DNA of 56,176 bases from Candidatus Omnitrophota bacterium. GTDB taxonomy: Bacteria; Omnitrophota; Gorgyraeia; 2-01-FULL-45-10. The notes under the pieces were generated by a model that worked only from the letters and a program-made list of their open reading frames with translations, searched no databases and was not told the DNA's origin. This document shows, piece by piece, positions 18,960 through 29,177 of the stretch (position 1 is its first letter; each line of letters starts with the position of its first letter). Location of the stretch: positions 1 through 56,176 of the forward strand of contig JAFGJL010000079.1 in NCBI GenBank assembly GCA_016929115.1, given 5' to 3'. A program made the position numbers and the translations under genes.

Positions 18960-20111
18960 CTAATACCTGTACAACTCCGTGCACCTTGCGCACGCCGGGA
19001 AAAGCCCTTTTTCCTTCAGGGCCTGTCTGAACCGGACGGCCTTTTCGCCGTTCCAGATATCGGAAAATTTCCCGCTCCTTACATTGCCGAACGAATATGT
19101 GCTGTTGAGGCAAGGCCTCACCTCTCCGTCCGGGAATATGTAGGCTACTATCCACGGGCTTAAGCAACGGGCCGGATATTCGGTAGGCATATAACAGGGG
19201 TTGCGGTAATATTCGGCCATCGCCTTGCGTGAAAAATTCGGGTAGAGATCGACGCTGAATTTATATTTCCCGGAAAGGATGTCTTTCATCTTCGCGTGCA
19301 GGGCCTCGGGATCTATCCCTGGCTCGAATATGAAACCCTCCCAATCGCCGGACGAACAACCCAGAAGCTCGTCGTACGGTTTCTGCTTATCTAAAACATC
19401 GCGGCTCGTGAAGATGAGGTTGTGGAAGGTGAGAGAATCAGCCCCGGCCTCCCGCGCCACGTCCAGCATCTCGTCCAGGCGCTCGTAGTTGTATTTCGTT
19501 ATCGTGCACTGCAGATTCACGAGCGGCTTTTTCCTGCGGGCCGCTATTTTGACATCGCGCACCTTCTTTAAGCCGGACATGATCCTGTCGAAAAGGCCCG
19601 GCATGCCTCGTATATCGTCGTGCAGGGCCCTACCGCCGTCGAGCGAGACGTTAAGCTCGTCGAGCCCGCTCTCCACGATATCCTTAGCCGTATTCTCCAA
19701 GAGCGAGCCGTTGGTGATGACAAGGCAGTGCATGCCTTTTCTTTTTATGTGTTTTATGAGCGCGAGGCAACCCGCATAGAGGAGCGGCTCGCCTCCGAAA
19801 AGCGTTATGTTCGGCCTGGCCGCCGCCACATCGTCGACGAAAGAGACGAGCTCCTGCAGCGGTATCTCGCCTTTTACATACTCGGCGCTCTGTTTTTTCG
19901 TGACGCCGCCTTCGCCCCACTGGCCGCACATCTTGCAATGGAGGTTGCAGCGGTGCGTCAAAAAAAGCGTGACCGCCTCCGGATAAGAGCTCCTGCCGCG
20001 GCCAAGGAGATAATGAAGATATGCGGCCGACCGGTTTTTTAAGACCCTGGCCGCGTACAGAGGCTGGAGCATCGTTTTATAAAATACCCTTCTCAAGTTC
20101 CGCGGGAGCAT
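18960..20111 (-). CDS. Radical SAM protein with SPASM-like C-terminus
   Basis: 383 aa; THRCNLHCKMCGQ, GGEPLLYAG, C-terminal PARCLSPW..GEVRPCLNS..CARCTELYRY. Confidence 0.88.
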   Translation of the reverse strand: MLPRNLRRVFYKTMLQPLYAARVLKNRSAAYLHYLLGRGRSSYPEAVTLFLTHRCNLHCKMCGQWGEGGVTKKQSAEYVKGEIPLQELVSFVDDVAAARPNITLFGGEPLLYAGCLALIKHIKRKGMHCLVITNGSLLENTAKDIVESGLDELNVSLDGGRALHDDIRGMPGLFDRIMSGLKKVRDVKIAARRKKPLVNLQCTITKYNYERLDEMLDVAREAGADSLTFHNLIFTSRDVLDKQKPYDELLGCSSGDWEGFIFEPGIDPEALHAKMKDILSGKYKFSVDLYPNFSRKAMAEYYRNPCYMPTEYPARCLSPWIVAYIFPDGEVRPCLNSTYSFGNVRSGKFSDIWNGEKAVRFRQALKEKGLFPACARCTELYRY

Positions 20112-21292
20112 CAGGCAGCCTCGTTTATTATAACGTCCGCCATCTTCAGCAGGTCTTCTTCCGTCACGGACGGATGGATGGGAAGCGTAAGGACGCGTTC
20201 CGCGAAATAGCAGGCGTTCGGGAACTCATCATGCATGTACCCCAGATTGAACATGTGATGCAGCGGCTGAAAATACATCCGCGAACTTTCGATGCCGGCC
20301 CTCCGCAGCGCCTTCCGCACTTTCTCCACCGTCTGTCCATCTTTAAAGAGTATGGGCATGCGGTTAAAGACTGTCCGGCTGTCCTTGCCCGTCGCAGGCA
20401 GGGTTACGCTCTTCAGATCCTTAAGGATATCGGCCAGGAAGATGGCGTTCATCTGCCTCGCAGATAAAAGGCCTTCCGCTATTTCGATCAGGGAGAGGCC
20501 GCACGAAGCTGTAAATTTACCCATCGTCCGGACCGCGAAACGCCTTACCGGTTTGTCGCTTTTAAAAGGAGCTATGAGAACATATCCCATCCCGTATATA
20601 TATGGATTGAGCGCGAGCGATACAAGGGAGCTCTTAAAAAACATCGCAAATTCGGAGAGCAGGCTCTGTGGCTTAAGCTGCCTTGACTCTTCTTCGATCC
20701 ACCCTGCCAATTCCTCATCTTCTGTCGCGATGCATCCTCCCCCGCCAAGGGGCAGGTTCTTGCCGCGGTTAAAACTGAAGAAACTGGCATCGCCGAAACT
20801 TCCTGTCAGCTTCCCTCCGACGCTGGTGCCCATGCTTTGCGCACAGTCCTCGATCAGGAAGACATCCTGAGGCAGCCGCTCCGCAAGCTGGCCGATGTCG
20901 CTCATGCCGACGCCGAACATATGCACGGCAACGACCGCAAGCGTATCGCCGCAAACAGCCTTAAGAGCTTCTTCGGCGTCCATATTGAAATCCGAAAATT
21001 TTATACCGCACAGGACCGGCCGTAAGCCGGCTTGCCGAACAGCCACTACCACGTTGCCGGCGGTATACGCGGGCAGGATGACCTCTTTCCGGGGCGATCT
21101 TTTGGCAAGGGCCTTCAAGATCAAATACAGGCATGTTGTCCCGGAATTGGCAAGGTAAATGCGGCTGGGCGCTACATATCGATGCAGGGCTTGCCTGAAC
21201 ATGTCACATGACGCGCCGCCCATCCCGATAAGGCTGCCCGCCATGCGACCAAGCCCGATCGGAGCGTCTATAATGGGCAGTTTCTTTATCAT
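20111..21292 (-). CDS. DegT/DnrJ/EryC1/StrS family aminotransferase
   Basis: 393 aa; ANSGTTCLYLILKAL, EVILPAYTAGNVVVAVRQAGLRPVLC, LIEDCAQSMG, FFSFNRGKNLPLGGGGCIAT. Confidence 0.85.
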   Translation of the reverse strand: MIKKLPIIDAPIGLGRMAGSLIGMGGASCDMFRQALHRYVAPSRIYLANSGTTCLYLILKALAKRSPRKEVILPAYTAGNVVVAVRQAGLRPVLCGIKFSDFNMDAEEALKAVCGDTLAVVAVHMFGVGMSDIGQLAERLPQDVFLIEDCAQSMGTSVGGKLTGSFGDASFFSFNRGKNLPLGGGGCIATEDEELAGWIEEESRQLKPQSLLSEFAMFFKSSLVSLALNPYIYGMGYVLIAPFKSDKPVRRFAVRTMGKFTASCGLSLIEIAEGLLSARQMNAIFLADILKDLKSVTLPATGKDSRTVFNRMPILFKDGQTVEKVRKALRRAGIESSRMYFQPLHHMFNLGYMHDEFPNACYFAERVLTLPIHPSVTEEDLLKMADVIINEAA

Positions 21293-21957
21293 GATTTTTT
21301 TGCCTCGATGACGATGACCGGAGCTAAGATGCCCAAAGGAAAACCGATATGCCGCCTCCCGGTGACCTCAAACCGCATGTCACTTAAAACCTTTTCTATC
21401 TCTTTCGCGTGGTACGCCATGAGCGGCAGTCCCTTTACCGTTTCGTCGTAATAACGCGCAAGGCCGTACTTTATTTTCAAGAGCGGGTTTAGCGCGTTGC
21501 GGAATTCGAAGATGATAACGCCGCCTTTTTTGCACACGCGGCCCATCTCGTTGAGCGCCTGTTCCACCATCTCGAATGACGGCATGTTGATAAAAACATT
21601 GACGCAGACGACCGCGTCAAAATAATCATCTTGAAGGTCGAGGCGCGATGCTTGTCCTAACAGGGCCCTTACGTTCCCGAGGCCCTGTCTTTTGATCCTC
21701 GCGTCCACCTCGGTAAGACGGTCTCTATTATTGTCGATGCCCCATATTTCAAGGGCCGGGTTTTCCTGCGCAAGGTGTGCCATGAAAAGCCCTTCCCCGC
21801 ATCCGACTTCGAGGAGCCTGCCGTGAAGACCGCGGCACATGCCGATGGCTTCTCTCCTGATCCTGTCGGGCCAGTATCCCTTTGAATACTCGCCCTCCTC
21901 GCCGGGCCTGGAGATCTTTTGATGAAACCAGTTATAGATATTATGTATCATACGCAT
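21289..21957 (-). CDS. Class I SAM-dependent methyltransferase
   Basis: 222 aa; LLEVGCGEGLFMAHLA. Confidence 0.82.
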   Translation of the reverse strand: MRMIHNIYNWFHQKISRPGEEGEYSKGYWPDRIRREAIGMCRGLHGRLLEVGCGEGLFMAHLAQENPALEIWGIDNNRDRLTEVDARIKRQGLGNVRALLGQASRLDLQDDYFDAVVCVNVFINMPSFEMVEQALNEMGRVCKKGGVIIFEFRNALNPLLKIKYGLARYYDETVKGLPLMAYHAKEIEKVLSDMRFEVTGRRHIGFPLGILAPVIVIEAKKS

Positions 21958-21977
21958 CCATAGAACCTGGCGGCGCG

Positions 21978-22856
21978 CTACGCCAGTTTTAAAGGCAAAT
22001 ACGAATCCTTCTCTCCTATTGACAGCATACTATAAAGCCACAACAAGATCAAAAGATCCTTCTGCCCTTCAGTCAACCCGACAGTGGCGCTATACGCGCG
22101 CATGCTGTCCCTTACGGCCTTTGATACGACGCCCTCCTTGAGATAAAAGAGATCGAAATACCTCAAGACCGTCTCTTTTTCCAGATGCATTTTTGTCTTC
22201 TGAAGGCCGTACCTGGCGTGAATATAGCGCAGGACGAACTCAATCAGGTCAAAAAGCGGGAACCACTCCGGCTGATACCTGTCCCAATCTATCACCCTGA
22301 TCCCGTCTTGAGCGATCAGGATATTGCTCGGCCTGAAATCGCGGTGCGCTACTACAGTCGGCAAGTCAATGCCCTCAAAAGGGACCTTCAAAAAATCAGG
22401 CGCGATGGACGCCGCTACTTTATCCCGGAAGAACCTGACCATGTCCGCTGATACTGCAACGCGCCCTACTGAGAAGGCCTTATGAAAACCGCCTATCCAT
22501 GCTGAAGCAAGCTCGAGGTCCTTTAAAAAACGCTTGCGCCAAAAAACACCTCTTCTTTGCGCGTGCGCCTCCATCGGCGTCCCATCCTCATACGCCTCGC
22601 GGATCACGAAATACCCGCTCTCCTCCCCGGAAGACAGCGCTTTCTGGACCGAGCCCCTAAGCACCCCGGCATCATGGTCGTATATCCGTTCCATGAGCCG
22701 GCACATCCTCTCCGCGCGCTCCCGCCCGCTCTTTTCATAGACCTTTATCTTATACGACGGCAGCTTCGCCCCATCCGTGAAAACGAAGATCGTCCGGCGC
22801 GCCACGTCGCTGTGAAGGATGCATTCATCAAGTTCGCTTTCTTTGCAGAGCAACAT
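21978..22856 (-). CDS. Aminoglycoside-phosphotransferase-like (APH fold) kinase
   Basis: 292 aa; VVAHRDFRPSNILIAQDGIRVIDWDRY. Confidence 0.7.
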   Translation of the reverse strand: MLLCKESELDECILHSDVARRTIFVFTDGAKLPSYKIKVYEKSGRERAERMCRLMERIYDHDAGVLRGSVQKALSSGEESGYFVIREAYEDGTPMEAHAQRRGVFWRKRFLKDLELASAWIGGFHKAFSVGRVAVSADMVRFFRDKVAASIAPDFLKVPFEGIDLPTVVAHRDFRPSNILIAQDGIRVIDWDRYQPEWFPLFDLIEFVLRYIHARYGLQKTKMHLEKETVLRYFDLFYLKEGVVSKAVRDSMRAYSATVGLTEGQKDLLILLWLYSMLSIGEKDSYLPLKLA

Positions 22857-22857
22857 A

Positions 22858-23925
22858 TCAACGCCTCGCCACTATGCTGAAGTCCGGGACGAAATACCTG
22901 GCTATCTTATAAAGAAAAAACGAATTCGCCGCAAGGATGAAAAACCTCTGCATATCGTTCCTGGGAAAGGCCATGCTCCGCAAGAAAAATTTGATCTTTG
23001 AACTGTCCTTTATGGGCAGCATGTAATAAAAACGGCGGTATGTAGGCAAGGGGGCGTAGAAGCGCGCGTCGGAAAATCCGGCTTTCCTGAGCATCCGCCT
23101 ATGCTCCCAATAGGTCCAGGTGTATTCCCTGAAATCCTTGCCCCGGACGGCCCTGCTGTAGATATTAGCGAGAAAACGCGGCATGAGCGTGACAAAACGC
23201 AGTCCCGAATGCGTATCCTTAAAACCGAGGAAATTAATGGCGGCCCACCTGTTCTCTATCGCGAGATAGAGATATCCCCCTTTTTTCAATACGCGCAGGA
23301 CCTCTTTCAGGGCTCCCATCTGGGCAGTGGCGGGGGACACGCCTTCCTCCATCATAGGCACCCATTCCAAGACACCGTTCAATACGACAAGATCAAAATA
23401 CCCGTCCGGGAACGGGAGCGAACCGACCTGCCCGCATACCGGCGTGAGGTTCTTGAGGCCTTCACTTTTGCTCCGGATATCGATGAACTCCACCCTTTGC
23501 CTGACAGCGTCAAGCGCCACTACTTCCCTGTATACGCCGGCGAGCGCGAACGAAAGCGTCCCCCATCCGCAACCGGCGTCCAGGATCCGCGATTCCCGCC
23601 CTATCGGTACCAGAAGATGCCAATCCGCACGCCTCTTGTCCAACGTGTAATCGTAATACTGCGGGTCCCGCTCAAGGAAAAACTCTTTCAGCGCGGCGTT
23701 CCAACCCGCTTCTCTGCATCTCGCGACAAGCCTGTCCATCACATCTTCCGGATACTCGCCCCAGTATCTCGCCGGGCTTAGGCGGAGATCCGCGATACCG
23801 CCCGGCGCTCGCCACTCCTTGCCGCATTTCTGGCAGCTAAGCAAGCCTTCACCGCGGTCGAGGGTTCCCTTACAGACAGGACAAACAAGATCGACGCCCA
23901 TGCATTCCGTCCCCAGGTCGTTCAT
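22858..23925 (-). CDS. Class I methyltransferase with N-terminal Cys4 Trm112-like domain
   Basis: Start MNDLGTECMGVDLVCPVCKGTL at 23925 preferred; CPVC..CQKCG; ILDAGCGWGTLSFALA. Confidence 0.82.
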   Translation of the reverse strand: MNDLGTECMGVDLVCPVCKGTLDRGEGLLSCQKCGKEWRAPGGIADLRLSPARYWGEYPEDVMDRLVARCREAGWNAALKEFFLERDPQYYDYTLDKRRADWHLLVPIGRESRILDAGCGWGTLSFALAGVYREVVALDAVRQRVEFIDIRSKSEGLKNLTPVCGQVGSLPFPDGYFDLVVLNGVLEWVPMMEEGVSPATAQMGALKEVLRVLKKGGYLYLAIENRWAAINFLGFKDTHSGLRFVTLMPRFLANIYSRAVRGKDFREYTWTYWEHRRMLRKAGFSDARFYAPLPTYRRFYYMLPIKDSSKIKFFLRSMAFPRNDMQRFFILAANSFFLYKIARYFVPDFSIVARR

Positions 23926-23930
23926 ATGCC

Positions 23931-25001
23931 CTATTTTCGGTCCCCTAAAATATCGAGCGAACTTTTCACAACGCTGTCGACCGATATGCCAGTCAAGCAT
24001 GTCATCGAAGCGCACCTCTTCTTGTTGCACGGAGCGCACCCGACCTTATCGTATAACACGATCGCCCTATCCGAGACCTTCCGCGGGTCGTAGCGAGCCA
24101 GATAGCCCGGGCCGAATATGGCAACTAGCGGCGTCCCCAAAACCGCCGCGATGTGCATCGGGCCCGTATCATTGGTGATGAAAAGGCCGCACCGCTCTAT
24201 GAGAGCGAAGAGCTCTTTTATGCTCAGCCGCCCTGCCAGATCGATCACATTCGCGCCGGCGTCGTTCTTTAATTTTCCGGCGAGACCCTTCTCTTGGGCA
24301 TCGCCTGTTATGACGAACCTGGCATCGGTCTTACCGGTGATTTTTTCTATCACGCGCGCGAACCGCTCACTGGGCCATCGGTGAGCCGGCGTGCCGCCGG
24401 GGTTGATCCCGATAAGGACATCGCCACTGCTGACGCCATAGCCTTCAAGGACGCGACTTACCCTGGCGCGGCTCTCCTCGTCAACGCGGTAATCTATGCG
24501 TTCATCAACATCGCGCGCGCCAAGCCTTTTGACCATAGCGATATCGTAGTCGCGTTCATACTTATCGCCGGCATCCGACTCCGGGACCGCGACATCGAAA
24601 AATGAGCCCCTGCCCTCCGTATCCCTTCCCGCTTTAACTTTCGGGCCGATGATGGCAAAAAGAAGCCTCATCTCAAACGCGCTTTTCCCTGATACGAGCG
24701 TGCGCATATTGACCGCCAGGTCAAAATGTCTTTTTCTCAGGCGAAGCAGCGCCAGCGTATTTCTCCATATGCGGAAAAGGCCCCCTTTTGCCCTGAGACC
24801 CAAATGCAGGACTGCCGCATCATCGACATAGGAAAGGCCCCTCACAAGATCGTGAAGACGCGGGACTATCAACATTTCTACGCGCGCATCGGGATAAAGG
24901 CCCCTGAGCGCCTTCAGCGCCGGAAGGGACAACAGGATGTCCCCGATCCCGCCAAGGTTGACGACCAGTATCTTTTTGAACTTCTCGCGCTCGTTTTCCA
25001 T
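23931..25001 (-). CDS. Glycosyltransferase family 9 (heptosyltransferase-like)
   Basis: 356 aa; ILVVNLGGIGDILLSLPALKAL, GINPGGTPAHRWPSERFA, FITNDTGPMHIAAVLGTPLVAIFGP. Confidence 0.9.
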   Translation of the reverse strand: MENEREKFKKILVVNLGGIGDILLSLPALKALRGLYPDARVEMLIVPRLHDLVRGLSYVDDAAVLHLGLRAKGGLFRIWRNTLALLRLRKRHFDLAVNMRTLVSGKSAFEMRLLFAIIGPKVKAGRDTEGRGSFFDVAVPESDAGDKYERDYDIAMVKRLGARDVDERIDYRVDEESRARVSRVLEGYGVSSGDVLIGINPGGTPAHRWPSERFARVIEKITGKTDARFVITGDAQEKGLAGKLKNDAGANVIDLAGRLSIKELFALIERCGLFITNDTGPMHIAAVLGTPLVAIFGPGYLARYDPRKVSDRAIVLYDKVGCAPCNKKRCASMTCLTGISVDSVVKSSLDILGDRK

Positions 25002-25019
25002 ATTTTTTCCGCCATCCGG

Positions 25020-26558
25020 CTATCGCGGCGATGGTATGGGCATCCCAAGCTCTTCCGGATATACGTTCCTCGACAAGCCGTGATAAACGATAAAGCCGTC
25101 GACTATATCCTTTTTAAAGCGCACCCCGAGTTCCTTAAGGCGTTTATGTATCATTGGCACATACTCCGGGAACCTGCCGGTTTGTATGATGTAGACCGCG
25201 GAGCCTGTTTCCCTGACTTTTTTCGTGTAGGCCGGATATCGTTCCGAAAAAGCCTTGTCGTCGAAGACCGTCGGCGAGACCAGTATCTTCTCGTTCGAAG
25301 CAAATGTCACGCAATACGCCGTGTCGTAATCAGAATATCCGTAACGCACGTTGTTTTTCTCAAGCCAACGCATTAATCGCGCATAATCCGGGCCGGTCTT
25401 TTCCGAAAACGAATATCCGATGTCCGAAAGATTAAAAAGCGCGATCGCGGCCAATAGCACGGCGGGCACCGCCTTTTGCCTCTTCCCCGCGTCGGCCAAC
25501 AACGCCCCGATGAAAAATGGCGCGACGACATACAGGGGAAGCATATATCTTGATCTATCCACTCCCACCAACACGGAATAAAAGACAAAGAACCACATTA
25601 TATAAAGTGCCAATATGCCGAAAGGGCCTATCCTGTTATTTTTTATGCCCGCGGTATATTCCTTTTTAAGGACCCATATGAGTCCGATAAAGAAAAGCGC
25701 GGCATTGAGCGTGCCTATTAAGGAAGACAGCAGATGAGGCGCCCTTAGGGCCGATATCGGGATCGTGGATATCCTCCATATGACCTTTTCCGCTATGATC
25801 CTGTTCATGTCCGGCGAAGAAAGGACGCTGCGGTCAAGGTCCAAAAGCCTGCCCGCCATCCTGAATAATGACGCGCCCGGATATTGAATATTGTAAATCA
25901 GCGCCGGCAAATAGCCGATCAAAAAACCGCCGACAAAGAAAATGAGCCCTTTCCGGAAAAACTCCTTTCTATCGTTTATCAGGAAGACCGTTATGGCCGT
26001 CAGAAGGAACGGCGCCAAGGCGGGTGAGATCCATAGCCCGACTCCGGAAAAAAATCCCAAAAGCGGATAAAGGCCCCTGCGTTTTCCGCTGCCTTCATGG
26101 TCCCAGCGGACCATGAGCAGAACGAGCAAAGAACCGAAGGCCAGTATTTCGGCGTGCATGGCTGCAAAGAGGGAGAAGAAGAGCACATTGAAGGGAGGGA
26201 CCAGGATGAGGAGCATGGATGCATAAAGGCCCACGCCGTTGTCAAAGAGCCTCCTCGCTATGCGGAAAGAAAAAAATACCCAGAGACACGAAAAAAATAT
26301 TCCCACCAGGCCATAAGTGAGGTAAGACGCGCCGAATGCCTTAAAAAACAAAGCCCCGACATAACTTGATAGCGCCCCCCCATAGTGGCATAGCCACAAG
26401 TAGAGCGGGAATTCGGTCCCGGCCGCAATATGCCGCGCCATGAGAGCAAAGACCATGCGGTCGCCGTGCCACATAAGGGGATGGGTGATGCCCAGGATCC
26501 GGACGGCCGCGCCCGCTATCACAAGGACCCCCATGAATATGATATGTCCCGCGCGCAT
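25020..26558 (-). CDS. Glycosyltransferase family 39-like polytopic membrane protein
   Basis: 512 aa, many TM segments; WHGDRMVFALMARHIAAGTEFPLY. Confidence 0.7.
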   Translation of the reverse strand: MRAGHIIFMGVLVIAGAAVRILGITHPLMWHGDRMVFALMARHIAAGTEFPLYLWLCHYGGALSSYVGALFFKAFGASYLTYGLVGIFFSCLWVFFSFRIARRLFDNGVGLYASMLLILVPPFNVLFFSLFAAMHAEILAFGSLLVLLMVRWDHEGSGKRRGLYPLLGFFSGVGLWISPALAPFLLTAITVFLINDRKEFFRKGLIFFVGGFLIGYLPALIYNIQYPGASLFRMAGRLLDLDRSVLSSPDMNRIIAEKVIWRISTIPISALRAPHLLSSLIGTLNAALFFIGLIWVLKKEYTAGIKNNRIGPFGILALYIMWFFVFYSVLVGVDRSRYMLPLYVVAPFFIGALLADAGKRQKAVPAVLLAAIALFNLSDIGYSFSEKTGPDYARLMRWLEKNNVRYGYSDYDTAYCVTFASNEKILVSPTVFDDKAFSERYPAYTKKVRETGSAVYIIQTGRFPEYVPMIHKRLKELGVRFKKDIVDGFIVYHGLSRNVYPEELGMPIPSPR

Positions 26559-27674
26559 TTATTTAAGGATCTTTCTCATCAAAATATCCACCGCCCGGAG
26601 GACCTCTTCCACGCTTATGAACTTCATGCAGTCGTGTTTATCGCATACGCCCTTGTTGCACGGGCTGCATGAAAGGTCCTTCCTGATAACCAGATTATAC
26701 ACGCCTATCGGCCACCAGAGGGCAGGGTCTGTCGGGCCCATCATGGAGACCGTGGGCTTTCCAAGCGCCGCCGCGATATGCAAAAGGCCCGAGTTATTGC
26801 CTATGAAGAGGTTGGCGGACGATATAATAGCGGCCACTTTATCAAGCGGCAGGCCTATGGCCGTGACCGCTTCCACTCCCACCAACAATGCCATGTAATC
26901 GACTATATCCCTTTCGGCATGGCTGCCGAGGATGACTATGCCGGCATGATATTTCTGGGCTATGGTCTCGGCCACCTGGGCAAAACGCTCACGGGGCCAA
27001 CGTTGGCTCGGATAATAGCCGCCGGGGTGCATGGCCACGATGACCCTCTTTCTCGCGATGAGGTCCTTCAAAAAGGTGTCCGCGAAGTTCTTGTCCTCTT
27101 CGGATACAAAAAGCCGGGGGTCGGAATATCCGGCCGCGTCTTCGCCAAAGCCGAACTTCGCCCCTATCGCGCTTACAAGGTCCAGGAGATGCTCGGCCAT
27201 CTTCTTCTTTTCCTCGGTCGGCCGCACCGGTATGGTAAACAGGCCGCCCCTTCCCCCTATATCGAAACCGGCGGTCACCTTCGCCCTGCTCAAATAAGCA
27301 AGCATCGCCGTCTTTAGCGTATAATCCATCAAAAGGTCGACCGCTATGCTGAACTTCTCGGCATGCAGTTTCTTGAGCGCCCCGGCGAAGTCATAATAGG
27401 GTATCACTTCATTTATGAACGGGACGCTCTTGATGAGCGGCGCGTTCTCGGCCCTGATCATCACGGCCAGGTGTGCGTGCGGGAACATGTCTTTCAACGC
27501 CTTGAGGGCCGGCAGTGATACCACGACATCGCCTATCCTGTCTATCCGCATGGCGAGGATCGATGTTATCATGGCCGGATCCGGCCGCTTCGGCAGAGAC
27601 GGAGCGCGCAGCGGCACCAGGAAGACCGCGCGGAAAGCAAGATACAGGGACTTCATGGCATATCTAAAGGTCAT
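26559..27674 (-). CDS. Glycosyltransferase family 9 (heptosyltransferase-like)
   Basis: 371 aa; ILAMRIDRIGDVVVSLPALKALKDMFPHA, MHPGGYYPSQRWPRERFA, GNNSGLLHIAAALGKPTVSMMGP. Confidence 0.9.
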   Translation of the reverse strand: MTFRYAMKSLYLAFRAVFLVPLRAPSLPKRPDPAMITSILAMRIDRIGDVVVSLPALKALKDMFPHAHLAVMIRAENAPLIKSVPFINEVIPYYDFAGALKKLHAEKFSIAVDLLMDYTLKTAMLAYLSRAKVTAGFDIGGRGGLFTIPVRPTEEKKKMAEHLLDLVSAIGAKFGFGEDAAGYSDPRLFVSEEDKNFADTFLKDLIARKRVIVAMHPGGYYPSQRWPRERFAQVAETIAQKYHAGIVILGSHAERDIVDYMALLVGVEAVTAIGLPLDKVAAIISSANLFIGNNSGLLHIAAALGKPTVSMMGPTDPALWWPIGVYNLVIRKDLSCSPCNKGVCDKHDCMKFISVEEVLRAVDILMRKILK

Positions 27675-27709
27675 CTATTTACCCCGTTCGGAAAAAACAG
27701 GCGTGGTTA

Positions 27710-29176
27710 TCACGCAAAGAGGACGCCGATACCGCCCATCTTTTGATCCGTGTCGGCAATGATCTCCGCATGTTCATAACGCGGCTTTATCTCTTCCCAG
27801 AACCGGCTCACTTCGCAGCCTGACTCCGGCGCGTGAACGACTATATCATGGAAGGCTATAATGCCGCCCTTTCGCACCAGCGGGCTGTACATCTCGAAAT
27901 CTTTCCTGACCCCTTCATAAGTATGGTCACCGTCTATAAAAAGAAGGTCGACGGGTTTATCCTTCAGCATCGTAGCCGCTTCCTTTAGGGTGGTGACCCT
28001 GTGCGAATCTTTCCGTATCAGAAATATTTTCTGTCCCGGCAACGCGAATGCCTTGTATAGCAGGACCCTCCACAAACGATACCCTCCGCCGAAGCGGCCA
28101 CCCGGAAGATCGATGCTCAATATTGAAGCGTCCCTTGAGGCGGCGCGTGAAAAGAGGAAGAGTGTCCCGCCGACATTGGTCCCTATCTCGAGCACCATCC
28201 GCGGCTTTCTCGCGGCCACGATCTCAAGGAACTTTGTTATCTCTTCGCGGATCTGCAAGGGTCTTATCATGCCGCGACGGCCGTTGAAGACAAAATCCAC
28301 AGACTCTCTTATGCCATAACCGGCGGTGAACATCCTCACCGCTATCGTAAAATACAATGCGTAAAAAACCCTTGCCGGATAGCTCGGAGCCCTGGCGGCG
28401 GGGCCCTGCGCTCCGGGGCGCCCGTTCTGCATCTCCCAGACCTTGGCATAGTTCAGGAAGACGGCCAGCGCCGTAAAGGCGCTTATGACAAGTCCGTTGA
28501 ACCCGTCAAGGAATCCCCGCATTAAAACAAATTTACGGATGAAGCTGAGAGGGGGTTTCACCGCGAAATACCAGAACATATTGCGCGGCTCTATCCTTAG
28601 GCCCTGCCTGTAAAGCTCTTTGGCGTCATACGACGTGAACTTATCGAGCTTAGTGACGTGCTGGGCGATATTTTTATAGGAATAATGGTGCATCGGGTTC
28701 TTCAGTTCGCCCACCGGGCCTGAGGCCAGGATCTCCTCGTGGACATATTTCATGTCAAAGCGCCCTTTGGCCTTTTTAAAAAGCCGCAGGATAGGCACAT
28801 ACCAATCGCAGTGGCGTATCCATTCGCCCATATAAAACGTTTTGCGCCATATCCTGTAGGCGTCGAACGATGCTTCCGTCCCGATGGCCTTCTTCATCTC
28901 TTCCTGCAACGGGGGTGAAAGTTCTTCATCGGCGTCAAGGACCAATATCCACTTCCCCGTAGCCTTGTCTACGCCGAACTGTTTCTGCTCGCCGAACCCT
29001 TCCATCTTTTTTTCGTATATTTTATCGGTATATCCGCGGGCGATCTCGACCGTATCGTCCGCGCTTGAATCGTCAACGATGACTATCTCGTCCGCCCATT
29101 TGACGCTCTCAAGGCAACGGCGGATATTCGCCGCTTCGTTCTTCGTTATTATGACAACGGAAAGCCTTGCGTCCAT
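27710..29176 (-). CDS. Two-domain protein: GT2 glycosyltransferase fused to a class I methyltransferase-like domain
   Basis: 488 aa; N-terminal LSVVIITKNEAANIRRCLESVKWADEIVIVDDSS..VLDADEELS; C-terminal MVLEIGTNVGGTLFLFSRAA..DLLFIDGDHTYEGVRKDFEMYSPLVRKGGIIAFHDIV. Confidence 0.87.
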   Translation of the reverse strand: MDARLSVVIITKNEAANIRRCLESVKWADEIVIVDDSSADDTVEIARGYTDKIYEKKMEGFGEQKQFGVDKATGKWILVLDADEELSPPLQEEMKKAIGTEASFDAYRIWRKTFYMGEWIRHCDWYVPILRLFKKAKGRFDMKYVHEEILASGPVGELKNPMHHYSYKNIAQHVTKLDKFTSYDAKELYRQGLRIEPRNMFWYFAVKPPLSFIRKFVLMRGFLDGFNGLVISAFTALAVFLNYAKVWEMQNGRPGAQGPAARAPSYPARVFYALYFTIAVRMFTAGYGIRESVDFVFNGRRGMIRPLQIREEITKFLEIVAARKPRMVLEIGTNVGGTLFLFSRAASRDASILSIDLPGGRFGGGYRLWRVLLYKAFALPGQKIFLIRKDSHRVTTLKEAATMLKDKPVDLLFIDGDHTYEGVRKDFEMYSPLVRKGGIIAFHDIVVHAPESGCEVSRFWEEIKPRYEHAEIIADTDQKMGGIGVLFA

Positions 29177-29177
29177 A

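Noticed and set aside
18960-20111. First radical SAM/SPASM gene as a second RiPP maturase
   Set aside because: No small peptide, PqqD-like or peptidase gene lies nearby; it is embedded among sugar-modifying genes, so a glycan role is more likely.
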